Shown one piece after another: positions 34,701-46,937 of a stretch of 64,000 nt of DNA. The notes below the pieces were generated by a model. That model did not search any database. It saw nothing but the letters and a program-made list of their open reading frames with translations, and was not told the DNA's origin. Origin of the DNA: Desmodesmus armatus (Eukaryota; Chlorophyta; Chlorophyceae; Sphaeropleales; Scenedesmaceae); assembly GCA_007449985.2 (NCBI GenBank), contig VIIQ02000281.1:1-64000 (forward strand), written 5' to 3'. A program made the position numbers and the translations under genes. How positions within the stretch are numbered: position 1 is the stretch's first letter; every line of letters starts with the position of its first letter.

Positions 34701-37700
34701 CCGCCAGGGGCTGCAGCACAGCCACACAAAGCCTGCTGCTGCACTACATCATGCTGCCGCATGGACATGTCCAGTGTTGTTGCCGGCAGCATACGGCTGC
34801 TGCCAATGCTGGCCAGCAGCAGGGGGGCCTCCTCCGCAGCCGAACGAGCTGCGCAGTCATCGGCAGGAGGGCAGCAGTGGCCATCGTGCATGCCACTGCC
34901 ATCACTGGCGGTGCTGCTGGTGCCACTGAAGGGGAGGGTGGCACCGCCTGCAGAGGCAGGTTCATGCTCCTGCTCCTGGCGTGGCAGACCAGGCCCCGCT
35001 GCAGCAGCAGCGACAGCAGCACTGCTGTCTGCTTCCACCTGCAGCCCAGGTGGTGATTCCAATCGTGGAGACACAGGCGAGCTGCAAAGGCTGCTGCTGC
35101 TGCTGCCGTTGCTGCTGTTGTCACTGGTTGGGGTACTACCATGCTGCTCGCCTTGCAGACGGCGTGCCTGTTGCTGCAGACCCTGCTGATCCACCTGCTG
35201 TGGCAGCCCTAACCCCACCACACGGACACCCAGAACGCTGCTGTCTGCCTCTGCATGCACCTTGGGCAGCAGTTCCCCCACAGCAGCCACAGGGGAGCAG
35301 CAGTCGCTGCCAGCGCTCCTACTGCTTTCACTGGCTTGCGGACTGCTGTGCTGAAGGTCTGCCGACACAAGCTGCCGTGACTGCGTTGGTTGTTGCGGCA
35401 GCTCAAACCACAAAACATCACCTGCAGCAAGGCTGCTGGTGGCCTGCTGCGACAGAGAATCAACGTTTGCAGCATCGGCAGCAGCAGAGCAGCTGCTGCT
35501 GGGGGCGCTGCTGCTGCTGGTGCTGTCGCCCCTGCTGCCAGGTGCCATGGCACAGGCCTCAGGCGCCTGCCCCCAAAGTTCAAGCCCCTGCTGATGCGGG
35601 AGAACCAGCTCTTCTGTGGGTTCACAGCACGCCACAGCAGCTGCCTCTTCCTGTGCCAGGATGACACTGCCACCCACGCTGCTGCCCTGAGCAGCAGCCG
35701 AGGTACCGCTGTCGAGCACTGCAGCACAGGCCCCCAACGCCTGCTGCTGCTGCTGTTGCTGCACGGAATCGTGCTGCTGTGTGGCAACACTCGGACAAGG
35801 CAGGCTCACTGCCACTGCTGGCCCTGGAGGGCTGCTGTGGGTGCCAGCCAGCAGCTGAGGACCCTCCTCTACTGCCACAGCGCAGTCATCATGAGGGCTG
35901 CCGCTGCCTGCCTGCATGCTGCTAGTCCCGCTGGTGGCGCTGCCGATGTCACTGCCGTCACTGCCTAGCGGTGTCTGTGCCTGTTCCTGCAGCCCCTGCT
36001 GCTGTGCCTCGTGCGGCAGCCCAAACCCCACCACGCTCACAGTGCTGCTGCCAGCTTCCGCCTGCACCCCAGTCTGCAGCCCCATTCTGGAAGCTGTAGG
36101 GGAGCTGCAGCCGCTGCCAGCGCTGGTGCTGCTGCTGCTGGTGCTGTTGTTGCTGTGGGGTGCACCCTGCTGCAAGGTTGGTGGCCGCTCGCCTAGCAGT
36201 GTCTGTGCCTGTTCCTGCAGCCCCTGTGCCTCGTGCGGCAGCCTAAACCCCACCACGCTCATAGTGCTGCTGCCAGCTTCCGCCTGCACCCCTGGCTGCA
36301 GCCCCATTCTGGAAGCTGTAGGGGAGCTGCCGCCGCTGCCAGCGCTGGTGCTGCTACTGCTGGTGCTGTTGTTGCTGTGGGGTGCACCCTGCTGCAAGGT
36401 TGGTGGCCGCTCGCCTAGCAGTGTCTGTGCCTGTTCCTGCAGCCCCTCATGCTGCGCCTTGTGCGGAGGCCCCAACCCCACCACACTCACAGTGCTGCTG
36501 CTAGCTTTCGCCTGCACCCCTGGCTGCAGCTCCCTTACGGGAACTGTAGGGGAGCTGCGCCCGCTGCTAGCGCTGCTGCTGCTGCTGTTGCTGCTGCCGT
36601 GGGGCACACCCTGCTGCAAGGTTGGTGGCTGCTCTGCTGGCAGCATCTGGGCATGTTGCTGCAGCCCCTGGTGTAGTACCCCAAACCCAACCACAAAATC
36701 ACTCACAGCTGTGCTGTCGGCTTCCTCCTGCACCCCCGGCAGAAGCTCCCTCACTGCACCTACAGGAGAGCTGCAGCCGCTGCTAGCGCTGCTGCTGCTG
36801 CTGCTGCCGCTGGCTTGGGAAAGACTGTGCTGCACATCTGATGTCTGGTCGACTGGCAGTGCCTGTGGCTGCGGCAGCCCTGAGCTCTGGGCAAGAGCGG
36901 CCACTGGGGCACAGCCGCTGTTCCCCAGCAGGGCAGGTGCTGCAGCCTCGCTGACAGCAGGGCTGCTGCGATCCAGGTGGCTGCTGTTGCTGCTGCTGTC
37001 AGATGGCGCGTGGCTGCCGGCAGACTCTTGCTGCGGACAGCTCCGCTGCGCATGCCGGTGCTGCATCTGCTGCATCACCAGCGCCCAGGGGTTGGACTGC
37101 GGTTGCTGATGGTGACCACGGCTACTGGCTGCCCTCTCCTTTGCGCAGGCTGCCATTTCAGAACTGCCTGACCCTGCAAGTTGCAGCACACAGACGACAG
37201 TGGCTGGCAAGCTAACCCCGCAACCTCTGGTCCCTGCACCAATCACCCCCTGAAATCCTCTGTAGCTCAGATGGTTAGAGCGCTCGGCTGTTAACCGGGA
37301 GGCCGTCGGTTCGACACCGGCCGGAGGAGACACTGCTACTGCTGTTAGCTGTGACTGGTTGGAGCATGGCTCCAACCTGAGCTAGCATTGACAGCAGCAG
37401 TTGCAGTGCTGAACATCAACCTATCAACCTTGACCCTTTAATGCTTAGAAAATGAGTAGTCCCTACTACTCCCAACCAGTCCCTACTACTCCCAACCATG
37501 AATGGGGCAACCATGCATCCAAGGCGTGGTGCTTGAGTGGAACATGTTTTGCAGGCCTCGTTACCTCTCCTTCACAAACACCCGACTTGCTGATGGGCAA
37601 GCACCATCAGGCTGCAGTGTGGTGCCCCCCCCCCCACCAGCAAACCATCAGCGACAGCGGCAGCCTTTGACGTGAGGCTACAAACAGTGTGTCCTACATG

Positions 37701-40700
37701 TGAGGCAATGATGGTGTGTCCTTCATTCTTATGCGCTGCGCACCTGTTGGTCCTTGCATAGTAGCTGCGCTGCTGCCATGGCTGCCGACAACACTGTGTG
37801 GTGCCGCCTGCTCTGGCTGGGCGGGAGTTGCTCGCTCGCTACGAGTCACGGTGTGGCCATCTGCCGTGGCAGCAGCGGCAGGTGACACAGTGGCAGCACC
37901 AACAGCAGCACCAGCTCTTCGTGCTGCAACCAGCGCTGTCATCTCCTGCATCACGATGCACCAGTGGGCACGGGGAGACCACCACCCCACGGAAGCAGCT
38001 GTGCTGCTGTGTGCGCGGGCAGGGGCGGCCGCTGCTGGCGTCTCTGCTGATGCTGTTGGCTGGGTTGCTGGGCCCTCAGGCTTGGCGAGTGGTTCCTGCG
38101 CTCCCCTGCTGCTGCCCGTTGGTGCTGCAGGGGTTGCTGCTGCATCTGCCGTCACTTGAGCAGCAGGTGCACGTGCTGCTGGCACCCCGGGACTGCTCTG
38201 AGGGTCTCCGCTGCTGCCTGCAGTTGCAACGCATGGTGGGGTGGCAAGGAGACCAGCGCACCCACCCAAACTGCTTGCAGCTGACTCGTTGCTGGGGCCG
38301 CCATTAACGCCCACCTCCCCTGTAGGAAGAACTGCACTGCTTGACCGTGCTGCGTGTTCGTCTTCAGTTGAGGAGCTGTTCGGCTGCTGCTGCCAACAGG
38401 GGCTGCTCTGCTGTGTGTCGTCTGCCTCTGGCGCTGCCGCTGCGAGTGACGCTGCTGCATCATTGCCTTCGCAGCTGCTAGGATATAGCTGCGGGCACCG
38501 GCTGACTGCCGGGCCATGCGCACACTCAACGGATGCTGACGATGCACGGCTGGCGGCAGCAAGGTCTGCAGCAACAGTATGATAGCCGGCACCAACTAAA
38601 CCAGGCCCCGCTTTTGCTGCTGACTGCACCGGCTGTGGCCCAGGCAGCAACAGCTCCTCCTGGCTGACCAAGCCACTTCCCAGCAGCAGCTGAGCAGGGC
38701 CGTGACTGTCGGCACCTGGGACAACCGCTGTTGCATGACTGCAGCTGCCACCGCCCTCAGGACTGTGAGGGAGCACTTGCCCCATGTCTGCCTCTGCTGC
38801 AGTTGCAGGGGGGGCTGCCTGCGGTGTTGAGCAAGCACCGCAGCTGTCTTGCATGCTGCTGACTGAGGACAGCTCGATGCTGCTGCTGTGGCTGAGATGG
38901 GAGGGGTGCTGGCCCTGTCCTGACTCTGCTCCTGTCGTCTCCATAGTGGCAACATCAAGAGGGCCTGCAAGTCGAGGTAGAGCAGCAGTGGAGCTGTTTT
39001 GTACTAAACATTTTTTGCACAATGCCCCATACTGGAGGACATTAGCACCTCCGATCATTCAACACACTGCTGAGCACCAACAAAATCATGTTGCCACATG
39101 CACATACTGCCCCAATACCTTGCGGGGTTTGGCAATGCAGACCTACTCTAAGCTAGCCAACCCATGAAGCAGCAAAAAGCATTGTCACCAGCAGTCATGT
39201 ACTGAGCGTGAGGTTTTGCCTGGGAGTGTGTGCATGTAGATGCAACAGGGCAGATGGTGACATGGTTTGTGTGAATGTTGCTGTTGTGCATGGCGCACAC
39301 CTACCTGGTGCAATGCAGGCAGCCGGCCTATGCGCAGCCTCCAAAAACAGCGCCTGTACCTCCTCCCCACTGTCGCCTGCGGTGCTCGGGCCAAGGACAG
39401 GCCGCAAAACAAGGCGCTCCCAGGCATCGCCTGCCTCAGTAACCCCTACAGCACAGACCTCACCGCCCCCAATGCTAGCAGCATGGTCACAAGTAGTGTT
39501 TGCAGCAACGGGGGATGCTGCCGCCTCCAACACCTGCACAGCCCCAGCGACGGCAGCAGCACTCATACCCCCACTGCAGGCTGCAACTTCTGCCACAAAT
39601 CCTGCCAAGCTGTCAGCCAGTGTGGCTGGAACAGCACCAGTCACATTACTTGCTGCCTCCGCCCCCGGCAGCAGCAACGAAGACCCACTGCTGGCCGAAG
39701 CCGTGCTGTTACCCTGCTGTGGCACGCTGCTGCCACCATGCTCGATGGACTCTGCACCAGCAAGCTCAGCCTCTGCTGCGGGCAGCAGCACCCCCTCTGC
39801 TGCTGCATGGGGCTCAGCTGAGGCGTCTGGATCTGGATCTGGCATCAAGCAGAGTGGCTGGCTGTACTGCTGAAACACCCCAGCAGCAACCGCCTCTGCA
39901 CCTGAAGGCAGTTGCCGGTCTGCCGCTGCATTGCTGTCCACTGCATCGCACTGCTTTGTTGCGCGCACAGCCTGCATACTCTGCTCATGAGCTAGAGAGG
40001 TGCTGCTGCCAGCTGCCGCCAGGCCTGCACAGGCCAACTGTTCCTGCGCTGCAGGCCCATTAACTGCCTGACTGACATGACAGAAGGGTTTGTCACTGCC
40101 ATCGCCCACCACCACGGCATGTGCAGCGGCCAATGGCAGGGCCGCTGCAGGTGTGATGGGCTCAGTAGCTGGCAGCCCCATGGAGGCAGATTCAGGACTG
40201 CCAGGCTCACTGCAAACCCAGCCAGGAGAGGTGTCTGTTACTGCACCCCTTGCTGCTGCTGTTGCTGTGGCCAACTGCAAGGCTGTGTCTGCAGGACTGG
40301 CCAGTGTAATGAGAACACTGAGGCCCGCTGCAGGCTCTGGGCTGACTGTCCCACTGCCCTTGGATGGGCTGCTGGTGGCTGAGGATACTGCACCTGCAGC
40401 TTTAGGCAGGCAAACAGTATCCTCTGCTTCAGCGGCAAAGCTGGACGTGCTGTGAAGCACACAGCTGCTGCCCTGTCCTGCAAAGGCGGCCTGCAGCAGA
40501 GCCACAGCTTGTACTGCTGCATCTGCACAAGACAGCAGTGTGCCGGCAGCTTCAGTGCCGCTGGAGGTCAACATGCTGCCGCTGTGCTCCCCTGCAAGGC
40601 TGCTGTCAGGCGCCGGCCTGCCGGCCAGCTGCCCTGGTCTCGCTGAGCATGTCAAGTCGGCATCAGCCCTTCCCACACTACCTGGAAATGGCAGCACAGG

Positions 40701-43700
40701 TGGCAGTCAGGGCGGCGGAGCAGGGCACAGTGGGTGAGTGGTGTGGAACGACACTTTCAACAAGGGTTTCTCCACTAGCATACTTACGCCACAACCAGAA
40801 TCCACCATGTACAAGGCACCCCACCTTGAAAGTTGTGAGCCAAGACCATTGTCAGCTGTCCACCGCCTACTACAGTGCGTACCTGCATGTGCGCCTGAAG
40901 GGGCTTCAAAATCTGAGCTGGCTGCAGCAGCTGCAGCTGCGCCATCAATGGTGCCTGCCGCACAGGCAGACATGGTTGACGGTGTGACAGCTGCGTCTGC
41001 AACAGCAGTGCCTGCAGCACCCAGCAATGTACCACTGGCTGTTTGGCCAGTAGTGCCCACCATGGCATCAGCTGCAGCTACACCGGCGGCAGCGTCAGGG
41101 CCTGCAGCTGCATGTGCTGCTGCATCCGCAACGTTGGGACGGCTGCCGGTGCTGCTGGTGCTAGTACTGCTGCTGCTGCTGCTGCTGTGCTCCCTGGGCA
41201 GCAATCGCCCCCAGACTGGCAAGCTGTGCGTGGCCAGCGGGAGTGGCAAAGTGAGACTGTCAGCAGGGTCTGTCGCTGCTGCTACTTCAGCACCCTCGTC
41301 CATATCATCAGCAGCCCCAGCCTGCAGCTGCACCCACTGCATGGCTGAGATCACAAGCCCCTGTGGTGAAGGGCTGCTTTCTGCATTGCCCTCTGCATCT
41401 GCTTCTGCTGCTGCTTGCGGCCCAGGCACTGCTGGATGCACCACTTGGGTGCTGTTGGCAGCTACACCGGGAGTCTCAACACCAGCAGATGGTGCTGCCA
41501 GCAGTGCTGGCTGGTCGCTGCATGTGCTGCTGTCTGTGACTACTGCTGTTGGATATAGGCTTATTGCAACTGCTGCGGACTTGCTGCAAGCAGCTGGCGC
41601 AGGAACCCGTGATGCTATTTCTGGACTGCCAGCTGCAAGAGCATGTTCAGGCAGCAGCTCGCTGCCTGCCTCACTGGTGGTGGTGCTGCTGCCTTGACTG
41701 GCTGCAGCACCTGAAGCCCCATGAGGGGGCAGCTCAGCCGTCAGTGACTGCCTGACACATTCAGTGCCTTCAAGAGCTAGGGCGTCTGTGGCTGCTTCTG
41801 CTGCGGCAAGGCTCCTCACGCTGCACTCAGCAAGGCCAGCAGCAACAACAATGCCGGCTGCTTCTGCTGAAGCAGCGCCAGCCGCCACATCAGCAACAGC
41901 TGTAGTAGCAACGGCGGGTGATGCTGCTTCTGCTGCTCCTGCTGCAGCAGCAGCACCACATGATACTGCTGCCTCTGCATCCCCTCCGGCTGCAGCAGAA
42001 GCACTCAGCACCCGCGCTGCTGCAGCAACATCCCCCAATGGTGCCCCTGCTGGTGCAGTGGGCCCCACAGCAACCCCCTCGTCAGCACTTGTAGGCCAGA
42101 CGCTCATGGCATCATGCCAGGCTCCCTGTGCTGCATGTGCTGCCGATGCCACCTCGCTTGCGTCCAGCTGTTGTTCAGGCACCGCACTAGGGCTTGCTGC
42201 TATCACAAGACTGCCGCCGTCTACTGCTGCTGCTTGTGCTCCTGCCAGCTGTGCTACAGCAAGGCTAGAGTCTGCTGTGGGTGTGGTGCTGCCTGCAGCA
42301 CACAAACAGCGAACATGACACAAAGCAGAAGGTATCGTGCACAGTACAAGTACCCATGGACCTTGAAACACACAAGCCATCCACTTCAGCACGTGCAAAA
42401 CAGGGTGTTGAGTACCTCCACACGCAGGACACCACTGCACCTTCTCACACAAGTGCATAACCACGCTCCATCAGGGCAGCTTCTCACCTGAACAAGCGGC
42501 CGGATTGACAAATAGCCCTGAACCAGCAGCTGACACTGCAGCAGCTGCTGCGGAGGAAACCTGCACTTGAACCAGTTCAAAGCAGCCAGGTTCTGCTGGC
42601 CCAGTTGAGCCTGCAGCCGCCAGAGCACCAGCCAGCATGCCTGGCCCTGCGCTGCTGCTGTCCTCCTGAACTGCTGCAGCATTCCATACGCTGCTGCTTG
42701 CATTGCAGCCCCGGGCTGGCATGTGCTGCTGGGACAAGGGGTGGGGAAACTGGCTGCTGCTTGTTGCCATGTCCACTGCACCAGAACACTGCGCTGGAGG
42801 CTCGGCTGCTGTTGGAAGCTGCTCCGCAAATGGTGAAGGCACTGCCGCCATGTTGGAACATGCTGCAGCACCTGCAGTGGTGATGGTGGGAGTTGTATTC
42901 ACGCCCTGATCCTGCTGCTGCAGCTGCTGCTGAGGCGCCTGAAGCTGCGGCTTGGAGCAGCTGATTCCCTCAGCATGACCCGCAGGTGCTGTGGAGGCAC
43001 GCTGATCTGACACTGCTGCTGACAATGATGGGACAGACGATGTAGCCACTAGGGCAGCTGGCATGGTAGCAGTCAGTTGCGACCCCACAGCCAGCTGCCC
43101 GGTCACCTCGTCAGCAACCCCGCTGCTGTCAGGACCAGCAGGTGGAGCCGGGGTGCTCAGGAATGCCAGGCTGCTGCATGTGCTGAGGCTGCTGCTGCTG
43201 CACCGAGAAAGCGAGGGTCGATGATCCGGCCCCTGCGTCAGCAGCGGTGCAGCGTCAGACAAAACCGCGCTGCTGCTATGCTGCTGCTGCTGCAGGCCGC
43301 TGCCTGCTGCGCCCAGCCCCTCAACAGTCCCAGCGACAAGGCCCTGCTGAGAGTCCCCCAGCAGTATCAGCAGGTGCTCCACCAGCGCCCTGCTGCCATC
43401 TAGGGCGCTGTTGGCATCTGCAAAAGCTGTGGCCCTGCCTAGCCTGGCGGCTGCCTGCAGGTCGGTCGAGGGTGCTGGTGCTGTCTGTGTGGCTGCATGC
43501 TCCAGCAGCTGCTGCATTTTGCTGCTGCACTGACTGCCGAGTGAAGCGCCATCAGCACCAGGCAGCTGCTCCTGTTGCTGCTGCTGCTCAGCGTCACCCA
43601 GCAGTCGCAGCAGCTGCTCCACTAGGGCCATGCTGCCGCCAAGGGCGCTGTGTGCGTCAGAAAAGGCAGCTGCCCTGCCCAACCCAGCTGCTGCCAGCAG

Positions 43701-45964
43701 GTCGGTGGATGGCAGGGGTGTTGTCTGGCAGGCTGCATCACTGGCGCTCACAGTCTGGCAGGCAGCGTCACAACTGCTGAGGCCATGCGCAGAGCCTTGC
43801 TGCTGCTGTTGGGCCCCTGACGCAGCGACGGCAGCCGCAGCAGCCGACAGCAGCTGATCTTGCACACCTGAAGCCTGCTGCTGCTGTTCTTCTGCAAGCA
43901 GGGCCATCAGCTTGTCGACCAGCCCATGCACATGGCTCAGGCCCTGGCTGTCACCAGCAGGGCCACCGCAGGTGTTGCTGCTGCCAGCTTTCATGCTGCT
44001 GACGTTGCCAGAGTCACTGCTCTTCCTGCTGCGCGCCAAGCACGCTAGTTGGCTACTGTGTTGGTATGCTCTGCTGCGTGCTGACCGTGCGCTGTGCGGG
44101 ATTGCGCCTGTTGCTGCTGCTGCAGCTGGTGATGGCCTCATTACCCCCTGCACATCAGGCAACACAAACATGACCAGCACTCAATCAGGTAGGCTTGACA
44201 ACCCTTGCACGACGGGCCAACCGCACCCCCACAACGCAGTGCAGCAGGTGGTTCATAAAGCACTGTTGCAATGTGCACGTGACCCCGCAGGCTAACATCA
44301 TACAGCAGAAAGCTAGTCATAGCATGGGTCAAAGCACTATACCGCCGACCTCGCCAGAGGCATGCTGGGTAGACAGTGCAGCTGTAACATCAAAGAGTCC
44401 TGCATACCAAGCAGCACAGGAGCCAACCACCAGCACTCACCACAGCCGTTGCCCCTCTTGCAACAGATCCGATCCTGTGCCTGCCACTGCTGCTGCCACC
44501 GCTGCTGGTGCTGCTCCTGTCACCGCTGCTGCCACTACTACTGCTGGAGTCGCTGCTGCCAGCCCCATCTTCACTGTCACTGCTGAGGTTGACAGCACGC
44601 GCGCGCTGAACCAGCCGCGGTGGGCGCGGACAGGCATCAGCCCGCAGCAACCAGGCTGACAGCTTCCAAGGTGCTGCCATGCTGTCGATGGCATCATGAT
44701 CCGGCTGTGAGTACTGCAGTGCTTGCTGCCGCCGCTGCTGGGGTGTGTAGAAGGCTGCAGGGGGTGCAGCCCGCCGTGCTGGCGTGCTGACAGCAGCAGT
44801 GGCTGCAACAGGGCTTGCTGCTGGCTCAGCAGCAGCCCTCGTCTGCTGCTGCCTGCGCAAGCGGCTTGCATCCACAGCAGCAGGTGGCCCCGCTGCTGAA
44901 GGGCAGCTCCACGGCATGCTGTGGCTGCTGCTCCAGTTGTCACTGTACCTGGCAGTGCGGCCAGCATGCCCCACGGCGGATTCATTGGAGATCCGCTGCC
45001 GGCACTGCTGCCCATCGTGCACCTGTGCTGGCCAGGAGTGCAGGGCATCTGCTAAGTGACAGCTGTTGCCAAGTGCACGTGTGCCCTCCTGCCTGGCGCA
45101 ACCAGGCACTGTAGCTTGCAGCACTGCACTGCCGAGAGGGGGGCTCACACGCTGCCGCTGCAGCGTCAGGATGGTGGATCCAACCACCTGCCCCGTGTCT
45201 GCCCTGCTGCCAGCAATGCTGCTGTGAGTCCTGCTGCGATCACGCAGCCGGCAGGGTTTGCTGGACGGCTGTGCAGCATCCTCAGGCAGGCTGTGCTGTC
45301 CCTGAGAGATTCTCCAATGCCTGTTGCAACTGCTGGCCCCCTCCAGCTGTGTGCCTGCATGTGCAGCATCCTCCGACAAGCGCACCCCTCTTGCACGCTC
45401 GCCCAGCTGCTGCTGGAGCTCAACAGCTGCAACACCAGCGCTGCCGCTCAGGGCCACTAGCTGTTGCTGCAGAGGGCCAGCAGCTGCAAGGGCATGTGCA
45501 GTGGGACTGCTCTGCCTTAGCCTTTGCAGCTGCTGTCCACCTGGCGACCCCAGGTCCTGATGTTGCTCCCGTGCAAAGCGCTGCTCCAGCCTGCAGGGCA
45601 ACAAACCCTCTGCTGGCCCAGCTGCTGTGCTAATGGCCTGCTGGTCTGGTGAACGTGCATCATCGCTCTTGGCAGCGTCTGCATCGTCATCACTGCTTGA
45701 CAGCAGCTGCGAAGCTAGCTTGCGCCAGGAGGGCGGAGGGGAAAACTTGGGGCCCTTGGATCCAGACGTTGACGATGCTGCCTCAACGAGCTCCTGCTGC
45801 GTGTAATGGTAAGTTGTAGGGGTATCAGCACTGCCCTGGGTCAGCAGCTTCTTGGCTGTCCTCATCAGTGCTGGTGGAAGGACAGTGCCAGACAGTTGTT
45901 GCTGCTGTTGGGCAGCAGGCTGGCGAGCAGACTGCTCGTCAGCCAAGCAACCCATGATCTGCAT
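28712..45964 (-). CDS. Giant Ala/Ser/Gln-rich low-complexity protein (~4,900 residues)
   Basis: Exons from 5' to 3': 44441-45964, 42488-44147, 40883-42292, 39305-40681, 37744-38964, 32273-37173, one or two short exons in about 31856-32060, 29978-31546, 28915-29770, 28712-28766 (TGA). Every intron checked is GT-AG, and nearly all are phase 1; the first is phase 0. The start is taken as the Met at 45964 (Met at 45955 is an alternative). The protein is dominated by Ala, Ser, Gly, Gln and Pro and is expected to be disordered. It has repeats of about 74 residues (35990-36680) and larger diverged units. Exon 44441-45964 has acidic and basic patches (SSSDDDADAAKSDDA). Exon 42488-44147 has two copies of a STDLxAAxxLGRAxAFxDAxSAL unit, each after an A-[CT]-Q-T motif. 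One base appears missing near 34095-34100. No enzymatic domain is visible. The final residues are EEWLEDIITNDGS. Confidence 0.75.
35990..36680 (-). repeat. ~222-bp tandem coding repeat in the giant gene
   Basis: Three adjacent copies spaced by 222 and about 228 bp. Each encodes about 74-76 residues with the elements VGFGLPHEAQ, GLQEQAQTLLGERPPTLQQG, a Ser/Thr/Asn run and GLQxGVQAEAGSST. Copies 1 and 2 are nearly identical in DNA, so the expansion is recent. The third is more diverged. Confidence 0.9.
37256..37329 (+). tRNA. tRNA-Asn (anticodon GTT)
   Basis: A complete 74-base cloverleaf. The 7-bp acceptor stem TCCTCTG pairs with CGGAGGA (one G-U). The D arm is AGCTCAGATGGTTAGAGC, anticodon stem CTCGG/CCGGG with loop CTGTTAA (anticodon GTT), T arm GTCGG-TTCGACA-CCGGC, discriminator G. 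A box and B box are intact. No CCA is encoded, as expected for a nuclear gene. It lies on the opposite strand within the intron between exons 37744-38964 and 32273-37173 of the giant gene. Confidence 0.96.
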
Positions 45965-46937
45965 CCTTCATCAACCATACTCTTTGAACGTGCTCACGGC
46001 AATCAAGCACTTGAACACAGAGTACGTTTTGAACACAGACGAAACGTAACAAGCATGATCACCAGCACCGCTTTTGTGCGATCTGAGCCTTACATACAAA
46101 CGAACGGTTGTCATTTACACCAATTCAATCCGTGTCAAGCTGTGGTGGTGAGGCAAGGACCTGGCTGTTGCGGTTTTGACTTGCTTCTGCTACTTGTATG
46201 GGGGATCCCCCAAGCGACAAGCAGGAATACGTTTCACGGACCATCAGGCTTCAGCACGTGTCAGTGCTGCTGCTGAGGGGCTTGTGAGTCCCTCCAACCT
46301 GCACACTGCACAGCCTGGAATTCGCAGACCCACTGCTGAGCTTCACATGGATTTTCGTTATCCTTATGAAAAAGCTCATACTACTCATTTGTGTGGACTT
46401 CCACGCTTGTATGTTTGTTGGGAGCCAGCATCCCTGCTGGCCGCGACCGCGCTGGGGTGTCCATGGCCATGCTGGCCCACATGGGGGTGTCTGTATGCCG
46501 TCGAAAAACAAGCTGGGCAAATTGAACCAGGCAGAGCTGGAGGTAGAAATCATCATGTCAACCGTCGTGAGGCTGCACGTTAGGCCAATCTGAAGAAGAA
46601 TGCCAGCCAAGGCGGAGTGTTGCGTGGGCAGCACATGGGTTCTGGGTCCTGCCTTGGCCAGGGGCACCCAGCGAAAGCCAACTACAGGTTGCAGCCCGCA
46701 CCACCATCCGCAATGCACTCAGCCAGCACATCTGACCCACATGTGTCAACGACAATTGCAGCGCCTCACACGCCTGCCACAGTTGCAGTCAAACACTTGG
46801 GTCAACACAAGCAAAGGGCATTGAAAGTGGAACGAGTAGATCGTGGTAGGTCTATTTGGCTTCACTAGTTTCCCTTCAAGCCTCTACTTTGGTCGCCCCA
46901 CATTTGTTTCGGGACATCTGTCGTCACCAAGATCAAG
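45965..46937. promoter_or_regulatory. Divergent intergenic region between the giant gene and the aquaporin
   Basis: A 973-base spacer separates the minus-strand start of the giant gene from the plus-strand start of the aquaporin, so both promoters must lie here or overlap the leaders. No TATA box is obvious at a standard distance from either start. Short open frames exist but have no coding support. Confidence 0.5.

Noticed and set aside
33740..35056. 438-codon and similar + strand frames across the giant gene
   Set aside because: Shadows of the Ala/Ser/Gln coding on the minus strand caused by CTG/CAG-rich sequence.
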